DNA of 33,427 nucleotides, from IMG/VR virus record IMGVR_UViG_3300037508_000224, positions 1 to 33,427 of that record; one strand, given 5' to 3'. Position 1 is the first letter of the stretch; each line of letters opens with the position of its first letter. The notes under the pieces are model-generated. The model had not been told where the DNA came from and did not search any database. It saw only the letters and a program-made list of their open reading frames with translations. Positions 23,384 through 30,995 of the stretch are shown piece by piece. Position numbers and translations under genes: made by a program. The DNA comes from a virus.

Positions 23384-23396
23384 TAAAGAGGAAAAG

Positions 23397-23819
23397 ATGT
23401 TTAACGGAAACTCATCGAAATTAGATGTATTGGAATCTAAATTAAACATCTACGAATCACTCTCAAGGGAGATGCTCGACAAGTTGGAAACAGCAGTAGA
23501 TAAAATCTCTGATGCGAATCAGCGTATTGCTAACATTCTGACAAAACATGATGAGCGTATTGAGCAAAGCATAAAGACAGACGAACTCATTATCAAAATG
23601 ATTGAGGATGTCAAGCACCAAAACTCAATCGAACATGCTTCGGTCATCAAAAGACTAGAGACAGTTGAAAACAATGTTAACGAGTTATCAAAATTCAAAT
23701 GGCAGGCAGCAGCTCTCGTTGGGGCTGCTGTTTTGCTTGTGGGGTTGGTCGTTCCCTTTGTTGACAACATGCTCGGATCGCACTATAATGGGGGTAGTCA
23801 GCAAACCTACACTAGATAA
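23397..23819 (+). CDS. Coiled-coil protein with a C-terminal membrane segment
   Basis: The product has 140 residues from the ATG at 23397, preceded by AGAGGAAAAG. Residues 1-105 are a heptad-like coiled coil. Residues about 109-130 (WQAAALVGAAVLLVGLVVPF) are a single membrane helix, followed by a short polar tail. This layout resembles small phage membrane proteins such as XhlA-type holin partners, but that is only an architectural comparison. The stop overlaps the primase start (TAATG). A role in lysis or membrane attachment is a guess. Confidence 0.75.
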   Translation: MFNGNSSKLDVLESKLNIYESLSREMLDKLETAVDKISDANQRIANILTKHDERIEQSIKTDELIIKMIEDVKHQNSIEHASVIKRLETVENNVNELSKFKWQAAALVGAAVLLVGLVVPFVDNMLGSHYNGGSQQTYTR

Positions 23820-24805
23820 TGAACTACATTGACACCAAGTATATTGGTTTGGTCTCTTCACAACTCCTTAAGTTTACTGAGAAAAAGAAAGGAACTTACA
23901 ATTTCCGTTGTCCCTATTGTGGTGACTCGGAGAAGAAGCAGAATAAGGCACGAGGATATCTCTTCTCGATGAGAGATAGCTTTGTGTATAAGTGTCATAA
24001 CTGTGGAGTCACTCGTAACTTCTCACAGTTTCTGAAGGACCAGAACACTATGCTCCATGATGAGTATGTGTTGGAGCGTTATAAGGAAGGCATGACTGGC
24101 AAGAATTATCAGGTAGAAACTCCAGATTTTAAACCATTTGTTTCCACTCCAGTTTTTAAAAAAAATATTTTTAGCGAATTACCAATTATCGAATCGCTAA
24201 ATACTACACACCCAGCAAAACAATATCTGCTCGCACGAAAGATACCAGAGATTTATTTCTCAAACTTCTATTACGCAGAGAATTTTAACGCTTGGGAGAA
24301 TAATAAAAATACAATTAAAGAACCTAGAATTATACTCCCACTAATCTCGGAAGATGGAAATGTATTCGGATATCAAGCAAGGTCTCTTAACAAAAATTCA
24401 AACCTTCGCTATATCACTACCATCTTGGATAAGCAATATCCTAAACTATTTGGACTTGATCGTATAAACACAAATGAAAATATCTACGTTACAGAGGGTC
24501 CGTTCGACTCTCTTTTCTTGTCTAATGGACTGGCGATGTGTGGCGCTGATGTTGTACTTGACGGGGTACGTTATCCTAGTCGGACATTTGTTTACGACAA
24601 CGAACCAAGAAACAAACAAATCGTTGAACGATACGAAAGGTGTATTGACAAAGGAGAGAGCATTGTAATTTGGCCAGAGTCAGTTAAGGAAAAAGATATC
24701 AACGATATGGTCTTGGCTGGACATGACGTACAATCCATGGTAGAATGTAACACCTATAATGGTTTAGAAGCAAAAGTAAAACTTAGTCTTTGGAAGAAAA
24801 TATGA
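23819..24805 (+). CDS. 61: DNA primase gp61
   Basis: The product has 328 residues, matching T4 gp61 (342). It has an N-terminal zinc-binding domain with CPYC at 31-34 and CHNC at 59-62, then a TOPRIM-type catalytic region with VTEGPFDSLFL and a later KDINDM acidic motif. It makes RNA primers at the fork together with helicase gp41. Unlike T4, it sits directly before the ribonucleotide reductase genes, and its stop overlaps nrdA by four bases (ATGA). Confidence 0.94.
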   Translation: MNYIDTKYIGLVSSQLLKFTEKKKGTYNFRCPYCGDSEKKQNKARGYLFSMRDSFVYKCHNCGVTRNFSQFLKDQNTMLHDEYVLERYKEGMTGKNYQVETPDFKPFVSTPVFKKNIFSELPIIESLNTTHPAKQYLLARKIPEIYFSNFYYAENFNAWENNKNTIKEPRIILPLISEDGNVFGYQARSLNKNSNLRYITTILDKQYPKLFGLDRINTNENIYVTEGPFDSLFLSNGLAMCGADVVLDGVRYPSRTFVYDNEPRNKQIVERYERCIDKGESIVIWPESVKEKDINDMVLAGHDVQSMVECNTYNGLEAKVKLSLWKKI

Positions 24806-27117
24806 GCAACGGAATCAAAGTTAAAAAGCGTGACGGTTCTACAGAATCTCTTAACCTTGATAAGATTCATAACATGGTAGAATGTGCTTGTGGTGGTCTC
24901 GCGGGAGTGTCCCCATCGCAAGTAGAAATCAACTCTGGTATTCAATTTTATAATGGTATCACGACCAATGAAATCCAAGAAATCCTGGTTAGGTCAGCTA
25001 GTGACCTCATTGACCTTGACACTCCAAATTATCAGTATGTTGCTGCTCGTCTTCTTTTGTTCGGTCTATATAAGCAAGTCTTTGGAAATGATTGGAAGCA
25101 CGGTTTTCCCACAGTAGGAGAGCATCTTACTAAAGGTATCTTTAAGGGTATTTACGACAAGCAACTTGCTGGTAAGTATACGGATGAAGAGTGGGATAAG
25201 ATTAATAGTTTCATTGATCATGACCGTGACTATCTCTTCACTTATGCTGGTCTTCGTCAAGTAGTAGATAAATATCTGGTACAAGATAGAAGCAGTGGGA
25301 GTGTTTTTGAGACACCACAATACGCTTATATGTTGGTTGCTGCAACCATCTTTGCAAACTACCCTCAGGTAAATCGTCTATCTTATGTCAAACGATACTA
25401 CGACGCAATCAGCAAGCACAAAATCAACGTGCCAACTCCCATCCTCGCAGGAGTTAGGACGCCTCTGCGACAGTTCGCTAGTTGTGTGCTGGTTGATTCT
25501 GATGACACCCTTGATAGCATCTTCAGTAGCGACATGGCTATTGGTCGCTATGTTGCTCAAAGGGCGGGCATCGGTATCAACGCAGGTAGAATCCGTGCTC
25601 TCAACAGCAAAATTAGAGGCGGCGAAGTCAGCCACACTGGCGTTATACCGTTTCTCAAAAAGTTTGAAGCAACTGTCCGTTGCTGTACGCAAAATGGTAT
25701 ACGAGGAGGAAGCGCGACAGTCCACTTCCCAATCTGGCACAAAGAAATCGAAGACATCATTGTATTAAAAAACAATAAGGGAACTGAAGACAACCGAGTT
25801 CGTAAGTTAGACTACAGCATTCAAATCAGCAAACTCTTCTATGAACGATTCATCCGTAACGAAGACATCTCACTCTTCTCTCCACACGACGTTCCAGGTT
25901 TGTCTGATGCTTTTGGTCTTGCTGGATTTGACGAGCTATACAATGTTTATGAACGAGATGACTCTATTCCAAGAAAAACTATTGGCGCTCAAGAACTATT
26001 TCTTTCACTTCTGAAAGAGAGGGCAGAAACTGGTCGTATTTACATTATGAATATTGATCATTGTAACGAGCACTCTTCTTTTAAGGATAAAGTTTGGATG
26101 AGTAACCTTTGTCAGGAGATTACGCTACCCACTAATCCTCTACAGCACATTGATGATATCAATGGTGAGATTGCTCTCTGTATTCTTTCTGCGGTTAACG
26201 TAGGTAAGATTAAGAACCTTGATGACCTAGAAGAACTCTGTGACCTCTCTGTGAGGGCGCTGGACGAGTTGATTGATTACCAAGAGTATCCTGTGGTTGC
26301 TGCTGAAGCATCCACTCGCAACCGCCGCTCGCTGGGCATTGGTTACATCGGACTGGCACACTGGTTGGCTCGTCATCAGGTTAAGTATTCTGATGAAGCT
26401 GCTGCTCATCTTGTACATGGTCTGACTGAAGCATTTCAGTATTATCTACTAAAGGCTTCTAATCAACTTGCTATCGAGAAAGGTAAGTGTGGTTATTTTG
26501 ATCGCACCAAATATGCTGATGGCATTCTTCCCATTGACACATATAAGAAAGACGTAGACGAAATCGTACCAAACATTCTCCACTATGATTGGGATAAGCT
26601 CAGGGAATCTATTAAACAGCACGGTCTTAGGAACTCAACATTGTCCGCACAGATGCCATCGGAGAGCAGTTCCGTTGTGTCAAATGAGACAAATGGAATC
26701 GAACCTCCCCGTGCCTTCCTGTCCGTTAAGAAGTCCAAGAAAGGGGTTCTTAAGCAGATTGTCCCTCAGTATCAAACTCTTAAGAATGCTTATACGCTTC
26801 TTTGGGATATGCCTAACAATACTGGTTATATCAATATTGTTGCTGTTATGCAGAAGTTCTTTGATCAGGCAATCTCAGGTAACTGGTCGTATAATCCAGA
26901 GCATTATGCCGATAATGAAGTACCTGTGTCGGTAATGGCACAAGATCTCCTCAACACCTACAAATATGGATGGAAGACATCTTATTATCAGAACACATAT
27001 GATATTAAGAAAGATGATGTTGAGGATGAAGAAAAGAAAAAGTCAGTAGAGAATCTACTTAATTCAATTCTAGAAGGAGCACAAGAGGAGGAAGACTGTG
27101 ACAGCTGTAAGATTTAA
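24802..27117 (+). CDS. nrdA: Ribonucleotide reductase large subunit NrdA (class Ia)
   Basis: The product has 771 residues from the ATG at 24802, close to E. coli NrdA (761). An N-terminal ATP-cone-like region (VKKRDGSTESLNLDKI) is followed by the catalytic barrel with redox Cys228 and Cys460 and the thiyl-radical Cys437 in NLCQE. A C-terminal CDSC pair near the end would regenerate the active site. It reduces ribonucleoside diphosphates to deoxynucleotides to feed phage replication. It overlaps nrdB by 20 bases. An in-frame upstream TTG is ignored because the ATGA overlap fits the local pattern. Confidence 0.96.
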   Translation: MSNGIKVKKRDGSTESLNLDKIHNMVECACGGLAGVSPSQVEINSGIQFYNGITTNEIQEILVRSASDLIDLDTPNYQYVAARLLLFGLYKQVFGNDWKHGFPTVGEHLTKGIFKGIYDKQLAGKYTDEEWDKINSFIDHDRDYLFTYAGLRQVVDKYLVQDRSSGSVFETPQYAYMLVAATIFANYPQVNRLSYVKRYYDAISKHKINVPTPILAGVRTPLRQFASCVLVDSDDTLDSIFSSDMAIGRYVAQRAGIGINAGRIRALNSKIRGGEVSHTGVIPFLKKFEATVRCCTQNGIRGGSATVHFPIWHKEIEDIIVLKNNKGTEDNRVRKLDYSIQISKLFYERFIRNEDISLFSPHDVPGLSDAFGLAGFDELYNVYERDDSIPRKTIGAQELFLSLLKERAETGRIYIMNIDHCNEHSSFKDKVWMSNLCQEITLPTNPLQHIDDINGEIALCILSAVNVGKIKNLDDLEELCDLSVRALDELIDYQEYPVVAAEASTRNRRSLGIGYIGLAHWLARHQVKYSDEAAAHLVHGLTEAFQYYLLKASNQLAIEKGKCGYFDRTKYADGILPIDTYKKDVDEIVPNILHYDWDKLRESIKQHGLRNSTLSAQMPSESSSVVSNETNGIEPPRAFLSVKKSKKGVLKQIVPQYQTLKNAYTLLWDMPNNTGYINIVAVMQKFFDQAISGNWSYNPEHYADNEVPVSVMAQDLLNTYKYGWKTSYYQNTYDIKKDDVEDEEKKKSVENLLNSILEGAQEEEDCDSCKI

Positions 27118-28279
27118 ACTAACCGAAAACACACCTAGCGTAGAAGGTATGACGGTATTCAACACCAAACATGTTGATATTAAAAAGCAACCGATGTTCT
27201 TCGGTGCTCCTTTGGGCATTCAGAGATATGATACCTACAAGTATCCTATCTTCGATAAACTAACTCAACAGCAACTCGGATACTTTTGGAGACCTGAAGA
27301 GGTTTCTCTTCAGAAGGATCGTGCTGACTATGCTACCCTTCGCCCAGAGCAGAAGCATATCTATACTTCTAATTTGAAGTATCAGATTATGCTTGACTCT
27401 GTGCAGGGTCGTGGTCCAGGCATGGCATTTATTCCTTATTGTTCTCTCCCAGAGTTGGAGTCAGCGATGACTATCTGGGAAACGATGGAGATGATTCACT
27501 CCCGCTCTTATACATACATTATTAAGAATATCTATTCTGATCCATCAGAAGTATTTGATACTATCCTTGATGACCAGAATATCCTTGATAGGGCGAAGAG
27601 TGTAACTGAAGCATACGATGACTTCATTCAAGCAGCACAAGATTACTCGTCGGGTAATCAGTGGCAACATCAACTTGAAGGTGTGCCTGCTGCGAAGGAG
27701 ACTCTCTATGAGTTGAAGCGTAAACTCTATCGTGCCGTAGTCAACGTTAACATCTTAGAGGGGATTAGATTTTATGTTTCGTTCGCGTGCTCGTTCGCTT
27801 TTGGCGAACTTAAACTTATGGAGGGATCCGCTAAAATTATCTCTCTCATCGCCAGAGACGAAAGCCAGCATCTTGTCCTTACGCAAAACATTATCAAAAA
27901 CTGGCTTAATGGAGATGACCCAGACATTCTTCAAATCGCTAAAGAAGAAGAAGCGTGGACAGTAGAGCAGTTTAAAAAGACGGTTGACGAAGAGAAAGCA
28001 TGGGCACAGTATCTATTCAAGGATGGTAGCATCATTGGATTGAATGATAAACTACTCAACTCTTACGTTGAGTATATCGCCAACCGTCGCATGAGAGCGA
28101 TTGGTTTGAAGCCTGTGTTTGATACTCCTATGTCAAATAATCCACTGCCTTGGACTCAGCATTGGTTATCTTCTAAGGGTCTTCAAGTTGCCCCACAGGA
28201 AACAGAGGTTGAGAGTTATGTCATTGGAGGCATTAAACAAGATGTTAAGAAAGATACTTTCGCTGGTTTTAAACTGTGA
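27098..28279 (+). CDS. nrdB: Ribonucleotide reductase small subunit NrdB (class Ia)
   Basis: This is the beta subunit, with ferritin-like helices holding the diiron-tyrosyl radical. IHSRSY contains a histidine ligand and the radical tyrosine, and PMFFG with FWRPEEV are family landmarks. From the GTG at 27098 it is 393 residues and has a strong AGGAGG ribosome site 6 bases upstream. An ATG at 27149 (376 residues, starting MTVFNTKHVD) aligns better with T4 NrdB's start but has no usable ribosome site. I kept the GTG and record the uncertainty. It overlaps nrdA. Confidence 0.93.
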   Translation: MTAVRFKLTENTPSVEGMTVFNTKHVDIKKQPMFFGAPLGIQRYDTYKYPIFDKLTQQQLGYFWRPEEVSLQKDRADYATLRPEQKHIYTSNLKYQIMLDSVQGRGPGMAFIPYCSLPELESAMTIWETMEMIHSRSYTYIIKNIYSDPSEVFDTILDDQNILDRAKSVTEAYDDFIQAAQDYSSGNQWQHQLEGVPAAKETLYELKRKLYRAVVNVNILEGIRFYVSFACSFAFGELKLMEGSAKIISLIARDESQHLVLTQNIIKNWLNGDDPDILQIAKEEEAWTVEQFKKTVDEEKAWAQYLFKDGSIIGLNDKLLNSYVEYIANRRMRAIGLKPVFDTPMSNNPLPWTQHWLSSKGLQVAPQETEVESYVIGGIKQDVKKDTFAGFKL

Positions 28280-28413
28280 GAAAGAAAAAAATAGAAAAGA
28301 TTCAAAAGAAACTCAGGGAGCAGGAACAAAATATAGAGAATTTAAATCATCAACAAAGGTGGATACTAAAGATTCTAATGGAAAAATTCCAGATCCCTGG
28401 TTCAACTGAATAG
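28276..28413 (+). CDS. Tiny basic/coiled-coil ORF after nrdB
   Basis: A GTG start overlapping the nrdB stop (GTGA) opens a 45-residue frame beginning VRKKKIEKIQKKLREQEQ and ending in an amphipathic stretch. Most of the same interval is also open in another frame ending NGKIPDPWFN with a TGA at 28409, so which is translated is not certain. Only the spacing and helix-like composition support this choice. No function is assigned. Confidence 0.4.
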   Translation: MRKKKIEKIQKKLREQEQNIENLNHQQRWILKILMEKFQIPGSTE

Positions 28414-28420
28414 ATAAATA
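28414..28420 (+). promoter_or_regulatory. Late promoter (ATAAATA) before the nuclease-like gene
   Basis: ATAAATA lies right before the 5' arm of a hairpin. The start is expected near 28426, just after that arm. Confidence 0.6.
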
Positions 28421-28441
28421 CCTCCATCTTGGAGGTTTTTT
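28421..28441 (+). terminator. Terminator hairpin containing the next ribosome site
   Basis: CCTCC (28421-28425), loop ATCTT, GGAGG (28431-28435), then six T. GGAGG is also the ribosome site 9 bases before the ATG at 28445. Confidence 0.75.
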
Positions 28442-28444
28442 ATT

Positions 28445-28792
28445 ATGCGCCCACAATCAGCAAAAGCAAAAGGTCGCCGTCTGCAACAATGGGTGAGAGA
28501 TAAACTGGTAGAGTGTCTCAATATTCATCCAGAAGATATTGAATCACGCTCTATGGGGGCAGGTGGTGAAGACCTTATCATGGCTCGTGCTGCTAGATTA
28601 AAGTTTCCTCATAGCATTGAATGTAAGAATGTAGAGAAGCTAAATATCTGGGATGCTTACGAGCAAGCATCTGCCAACTGTGGTGACTATGAGCCTATTG
28701 TTGTCATGAAAAAGAATGGCAAAAAACCACTGGTCGTAGTAGACGCAGAGTATTACATTCAACTATTCGGAGACAAAGATGGCAAAGATTGA
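28445..28792 (+). CDS. Putative PD-(D/E)XK endonuclease
   Basis: The product has 115 residues. Asp43 in GEDLIMA is followed by Glu59 and Lys61 in IECK, the D...ExK active-site arrangement of the PD-(D/E)XK nuclease fold, with basic N-terminal residues and a helix WDAYEQA after the motif. Small proteins of this kind in phages include Holliday-junction-type and VRR-like nucleases. GGAGG lies 9 bases before the start. It overlaps the peptidase gene by 14 bases. The DNA structure it cuts is unknown; a recombination or packaging role fits. Confidence 0.78.
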   Translation: MRPQSAKAKGRRLQQWVRDKLVECLNIHPEDIESRSMGAGGEDLIMARAARLKFPHSIECKNVEKLNIWDAYEQASANCGDYEPIVVMKKNGKKPLVVVDAEYYIQLFGDKDGKD

Positions 28793-29480
28793 TTTACACA
28801 ACTTTTTTAAACATTACGACGAAAAGAATCCAAAGCATGTAGAAGCTGTTGGATATTTTGAAGATGCTCTCAATAAAAAAACACCAGAAGAAATGGAAGA
28901 TTCTTCTGGGTGGGTTAAAACATTTAGAGCACAACCAGAAAAACCAAAATCAAATATACTTGACGTGCCTTTCTTTCCACAGACAGATAACTACAGAGAT
29001 GCTAATCGCACTTGTAACTCATCTGCCTGTGCTATGGTGTTAGAATATTTTAAGCCAGGCACACTCAAGGGAGCGAAAGGCGACGATGCTTACGTTCAAA
29101 AAGTTTTCTCAATCGGTGACACAACTGACCATGTGGTTCAAACCAAAGTTTTGGCATCTTATGGTATTAAGTCACACTTTAGTTATGGTCTATCTTTTAA
29201 TGACCTTGACCGTGAGCTTGCTGCTGGGAGACCCGTGGTTGCTGGCATTCTCCATCGCGGCCCTCTATCTGCTCCTACTGGGGGGCACATGGTTGTAATC
29301 ATCGGCAAGACCCCTACAGGTGATTATGTTGTTAACGACCCTTACGGCAGTCTTAACGACGGTTATACGGGCGCTGTAACCAACGGTAAGGGCGCCGTAT
29401 ATAAGAAGACAGATCTCATGCGTCGCTGGTGCCCCAATCGCAATGATGGATGGGGGAGAATCTTTGACGTAAAAAAGTAG
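28779..29480 (+). CDS. C39-like cysteine peptidase
   Basis: The product has 233 residues. After a 60-residue polar N-terminal part, the papain-like C39 pattern appears: DVPFFPQTDNYRDANRTCN with catalytic Cys79, GGHMVVIIG with His170, and VNDPYG with Asp187. Such domains cut peptides, including peptidoglycan cross-links in some phage and bacterial proteins. The frame ends GTA AAA AAG TAG; the A AAA AAG heptamer plus a downstream stem allows a -1 frameshift into the lysozyme frame, giving a fused 397-residue protein. It overlaps the nuclease gene by 14 bases. Confidence 0.85.
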   Translation: MAKIDLHNFFKHYDEKNPKHVEAVGYFEDALNKKTPEEMEDSSGWVKTFRAQPEKPKSNILDVPFFPQTDNYRDANRTCNSSACAMVLEYFKPGTLKGAKGDDAYVQKVFSIGDTTDHVVQTKVLASYGIKSHFSYGLSFNDLDRELAAGRPVVAGILHRGPLSAPTGGHMVVIIGKTPTGDYVVNDPYGSLNDGYTGAVTNGKGAVYKKTDLMRRWCPNRNDGWGRIFDVKK

Positions 29481-29535
29481 ACAACTCTACTCCTTCAGCG
29501 AGCAAATATGATGTGCCTGTGGAGGGAGTAGAGTT
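29471..29535 (+). other. Predicted -1 programmed ribosomal frameshift signal
   Basis: The slippery heptamer A AAA AAG is at 29471-29477, in phase with the peptidase frame and directly before its TAG. After a 5-base spacer, AACTCTACTCC (29483-29493) pairs perfectly with GGAGTAGAGTT (29525-29535). Three more pairs (T-G, T-A, C-G) extend the stem to 14 bp around a 25-base loop. Slipping back one base continues GTA GAC AAC into an open frame that reaches the lysozyme without a stop. The design matches known -1 sites such as dnaX. Confidence 0.7.
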
Positions 29536-29971
29536 AATCAAAGAGTTTGAAGGTTGTAAACTGACAGCATACCCAGATCCACATACAGGTAGTTTGCCCA
29601 TCACTATTGGTTGGGGAAGCACCAGAGATTTCAACGGCAAACCATTTAAACTTGGTGATAAGATTTCGCAGAAGGTTGCTGATGATCTCTTGATGAATCA
29701 GATTAAGAAGGAGTTTATTCCTGCCCTATCTAAAATACCTTATTGGAGTGAAATGAATGATAACCAACGCGGAGCACTTTTATCCTTTGCTTATAATCTC
29801 GGTGCTGGGTTTTACGGTGCATATAATTTCAGTACTATCTCTCGCCATCTACGTGAGAAGAATTGGGGACTCATCCCAAAAACATTAGAGATGTATCGTA
29901 ATCCTGGTAGCAAAGTTGAAGCAGGATTACTCAGAAGAAGAAAAGCAGAAGGTAAACTCTGGGTTTCTTAA
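29513..29971 (+). CDS. GH24-family lysozyme (endolysin domain)
   Basis: The product is 152 residues if started at the GTG at 29513. The T4-lysozyme-type triad is present: Glu13 in KEFEG, Asp22 in YPDP and Thr31 in ITIGWG. It cleaves the glycan strands of peptidoglycan. Neither GTG (29513 or 29519) has a good ribosome site, and both lie in the loop or stem of the frameshift hairpin. The frame is open back to 29468 with a linker VDNSTPSASKYD. I think it is mainly made as the C-terminal part of a peptidase-lysozyme fusion. The stop overlaps the end of a minus-strand gene. Confidence 0.9.
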   Translation: MPVEGVELIKEFEGCKLTAYPDPHTGSLPITIGWGSTRDFNGKPFKLGDKISQKVADDLLMNQIKKEFIPALSKIPYWSEMNDNQRGALLSFAYNLGAGFYGAYNFSTISRHLREKNWGLIPKTLEMYRNPGSKVEAGLLRRRKAEGKLWVS

Positions 29972-30207
29972 TCTTCGACTTTAGTTCTTAAAGCAATTAC
30001 TGTTGTTAGAATTGCCAATAAAGTTTCATATCCTCTTCTCTCGGATTCTTTACAATCCAAGGGAGGAGGATTTTTTAATCCACCCAATACATTAGCACTA
30101 ATAATAGATCCTGGTATCATAAAGTTACAGGCAATAAAATTCAATCCAACAAAACCAACGGCTGATATACAAACAATAAAGATCAGTTTGCTTAGATTGA
30201 GTTTCAT
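29968..30207 (-). CDS. Small membrane protein (minus strand)
   Basis: The product has 79 residues. A hydrophobic helix spans about residues 8-30 (LIFIVCISAVGFVGLNFIAC) and a second, shorter one 61-73 (ETLLAILTTVIAL). The Pro/Cys linker between them (NPPPLDC) and the polar tail resemble small cyanophage membrane proteins. The ribosome site AGGAAGG is strong. It converges on the lysozyme gene, sharing four bases at the ends, and its start overlaps the preceding minus-strand gene by four bases. Neighbouring lysis genes suggest a holin- or spanin-type role, but this is inference. Confidence 0.7.
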   Translation of the reverse strand: MKLNLSKLIFIVCISAVGFVGLNFIACNFMIPGSIISANVLGGLKNPPPLDCKESERRGYETLLAILTTVIALRTKVED

Positions 30208-30395
30208 CTTCCTTCCTGCCTATGTATCCAGGTTTTTAACTCGTGTAGATATTGCCTGAGTTGATCTGCTTTTTGTAGGTGCCAAATGTCGCCACTCTTG
30301 AAATACTCTTGAGTGTGGTTGTCTATTGCTTTTAAAGTATTATGGATGGGAGCATTCCATGGCTCCCTGATTGGAGTATTCCACTCTCTTGGCAT
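30204..30395 (-). CDS. Small hypothetical protein (minus strand)
   Basis: The product has 63 residues and begins MPREWNTPIREPWN, then a helix-like region rich in Gln, Leu and His (DIWHLQKADQLRQYLHEL). There is no membrane segment. It begins a two-gene minus-strand unit; a late promoter motif CTAAATA (complement of 30421-30427) lies about 25 bases upstream on that strand. The stop overlaps the next minus-strand start. I recognise it as the type of small protein conserved in cyanophages, without a known function. Confidence 0.68.
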   Translation of the reverse strand: MPREWNTPIREPWNAPIHNTLKAIDNHTQEYFKSGDIWHLQKADQLRQYLHELKTWIHRQEGR

Positions 30396-30420
30396 ACATT
30401 CGGTTTCCCGACACCACTGG

Positions 30421-30427
30421 TATTTAG
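30421..30427 (-). promoter_or_regulatory. Minus-strand late promoter (CTAAATA)
   Basis: The complement of TATTTAG. The start is expected near 30415, upstream of the minus-strand ATG at 30395. It is divergent from the plus-strand promoters at 30435-30463. Confidence 0.45.
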
Positions 30428-30434
30428 GAGGGGC

Positions 30435-30463
30435 TTGACAAAATCCTAAATAAATGTTATATT
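30435..30463 (+). promoter_or_regulatory. Strong early promoter of the RlpA-like gene (with overlapping late core)
   Basis: A perfect TTGACA at 30435-30440 and TATATT at 30458-30463, separated by 17 bases. The late core CTAAATA lies in the spacer at 30446-30452, so early and late polymerase would start at different points within about 15 bases. Confidence 0.75.
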
Positions 30464-30590
30464 ATGAATTCCTCACAATTGGGGATCATTCGTCATTATA
30501 ACGTGAATGAAAATTAGAGCCCAGGAGATTGCCCCTTGAGAAAGGGGAAGTGCGCTTTCTCTATTGGGATGTAGAGTTCAATGTAAATTA
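30464..30590 (+). promoter_or_regulatory. Structured 5' leader with two competing hairpins
   Basis: A stretch of 195 bases without a plus-strand gene (30396-30590) holds the promoters and this leader. Hairpin A is CCCCTT-GAGA-AAGGGG (30532-30547). Hairpin B pairs GAGAAAG (30538-30544) with CTTTCTC (30555-30561). They share bases 30538-30544 and cannot form together. CATTC (30488-30492) can pair with GAATG (30505-30510 region). The class is not recognised as a known riboswitch. Confidence 0.4.
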
Positions 30591-30953
30591 ATGCTTCTTA
30601 AATCACTTTCGATTCTTGCCGTTGCTATTTCAGGACTGGCACCCCTACAGGCAAAGGCAGCGAGCGGATGTTCCCTCGCATCACATTATGGAGTTGGTGA
30701 CGGATATCATGGGCAGACGACTGCAAACGGCGAAAGATACAATGCTTATGGCAAATCAGTCGCACACAAATGGCTTCCTTTCGGAACTAGATTAAGGGTT
30801 ACAAATCAACGAAATGGCAAGACAGTGATTGTGCGTGTAAATGATCGCGGTCCCTACGTTGGAGGTAGAGATCTTGACTTGTCTTATGGTGCTTTCTCTT
30901 CTATCGCTCACCCAGGTCAAGGCGTTGCCAGCGTCTGCTATTCACGGGTTTGA
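30591..30953 (+). CDS. RlpA-like double-psi beta-barrel protein, secreted
   Basis: The product has 120 residues from the ATG at 30591 (a TTG at 30564 would add nine without improving the signal peptide). A signal peptide occupies residues 1-24 (LLKSLSILAVAISGLAPLQA) with a likely cut at AKA-AS. The mature part has the RlpA pattern: GERYN with Glu48, VAHKWLPFGT with His59 and VNDRGPY with Asp85, the residues needed by lytic-transglycosylase RlpA enzymes, and a Cys27-Cys116 pair. It lacks a lipobox. It may trim peptidoglycan during lysis or entry. A dedicated strong promoter precedes it. Confidence 0.85.
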   Translation: MLLKSLSILAVAISGLAPLQAKAASGCSLASHYGVGDGYHGQTTANGERYNAYGKSVAHKWLPFGTRLRVTNQRNGKTVIVRVNDRGPYVGGRDLDLSYGAFSSIAHPGQGVASVCYSRV

Positions 30954-30961
30954 ATAACTGA

Positions 30962-30968
30962 ATAAATA
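30962..30968 (+). promoter_or_regulatory. Late promoter (ATAAATA) overlapping a hairpin
   Basis: ATAAATA; the start is expected near 30974, inside the 5' arm of the following hairpin. Confidence 0.5.
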
Positions 30969-30970
30969 TT

Positions 30971-30995
30971 GGGGAGTGCTGCAGAACTCCCCTTT
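30971..30995 (+). terminator. Hairpin terminator after the RlpA-like gene
   Basis: GGGGAGT (30971-30977) pairs with ACTCCCC (30986-30992) around an 8-base loop, with only three T following. It could be a weak terminator. Confidence 0.6.

Noticed and set aside
30564-30590. Longer RlpA-like protein starting at a TTG
   Set aside because: The added nine residues precede a complete signal peptide and would run into the structured leader; the ATG at 30591 is better.
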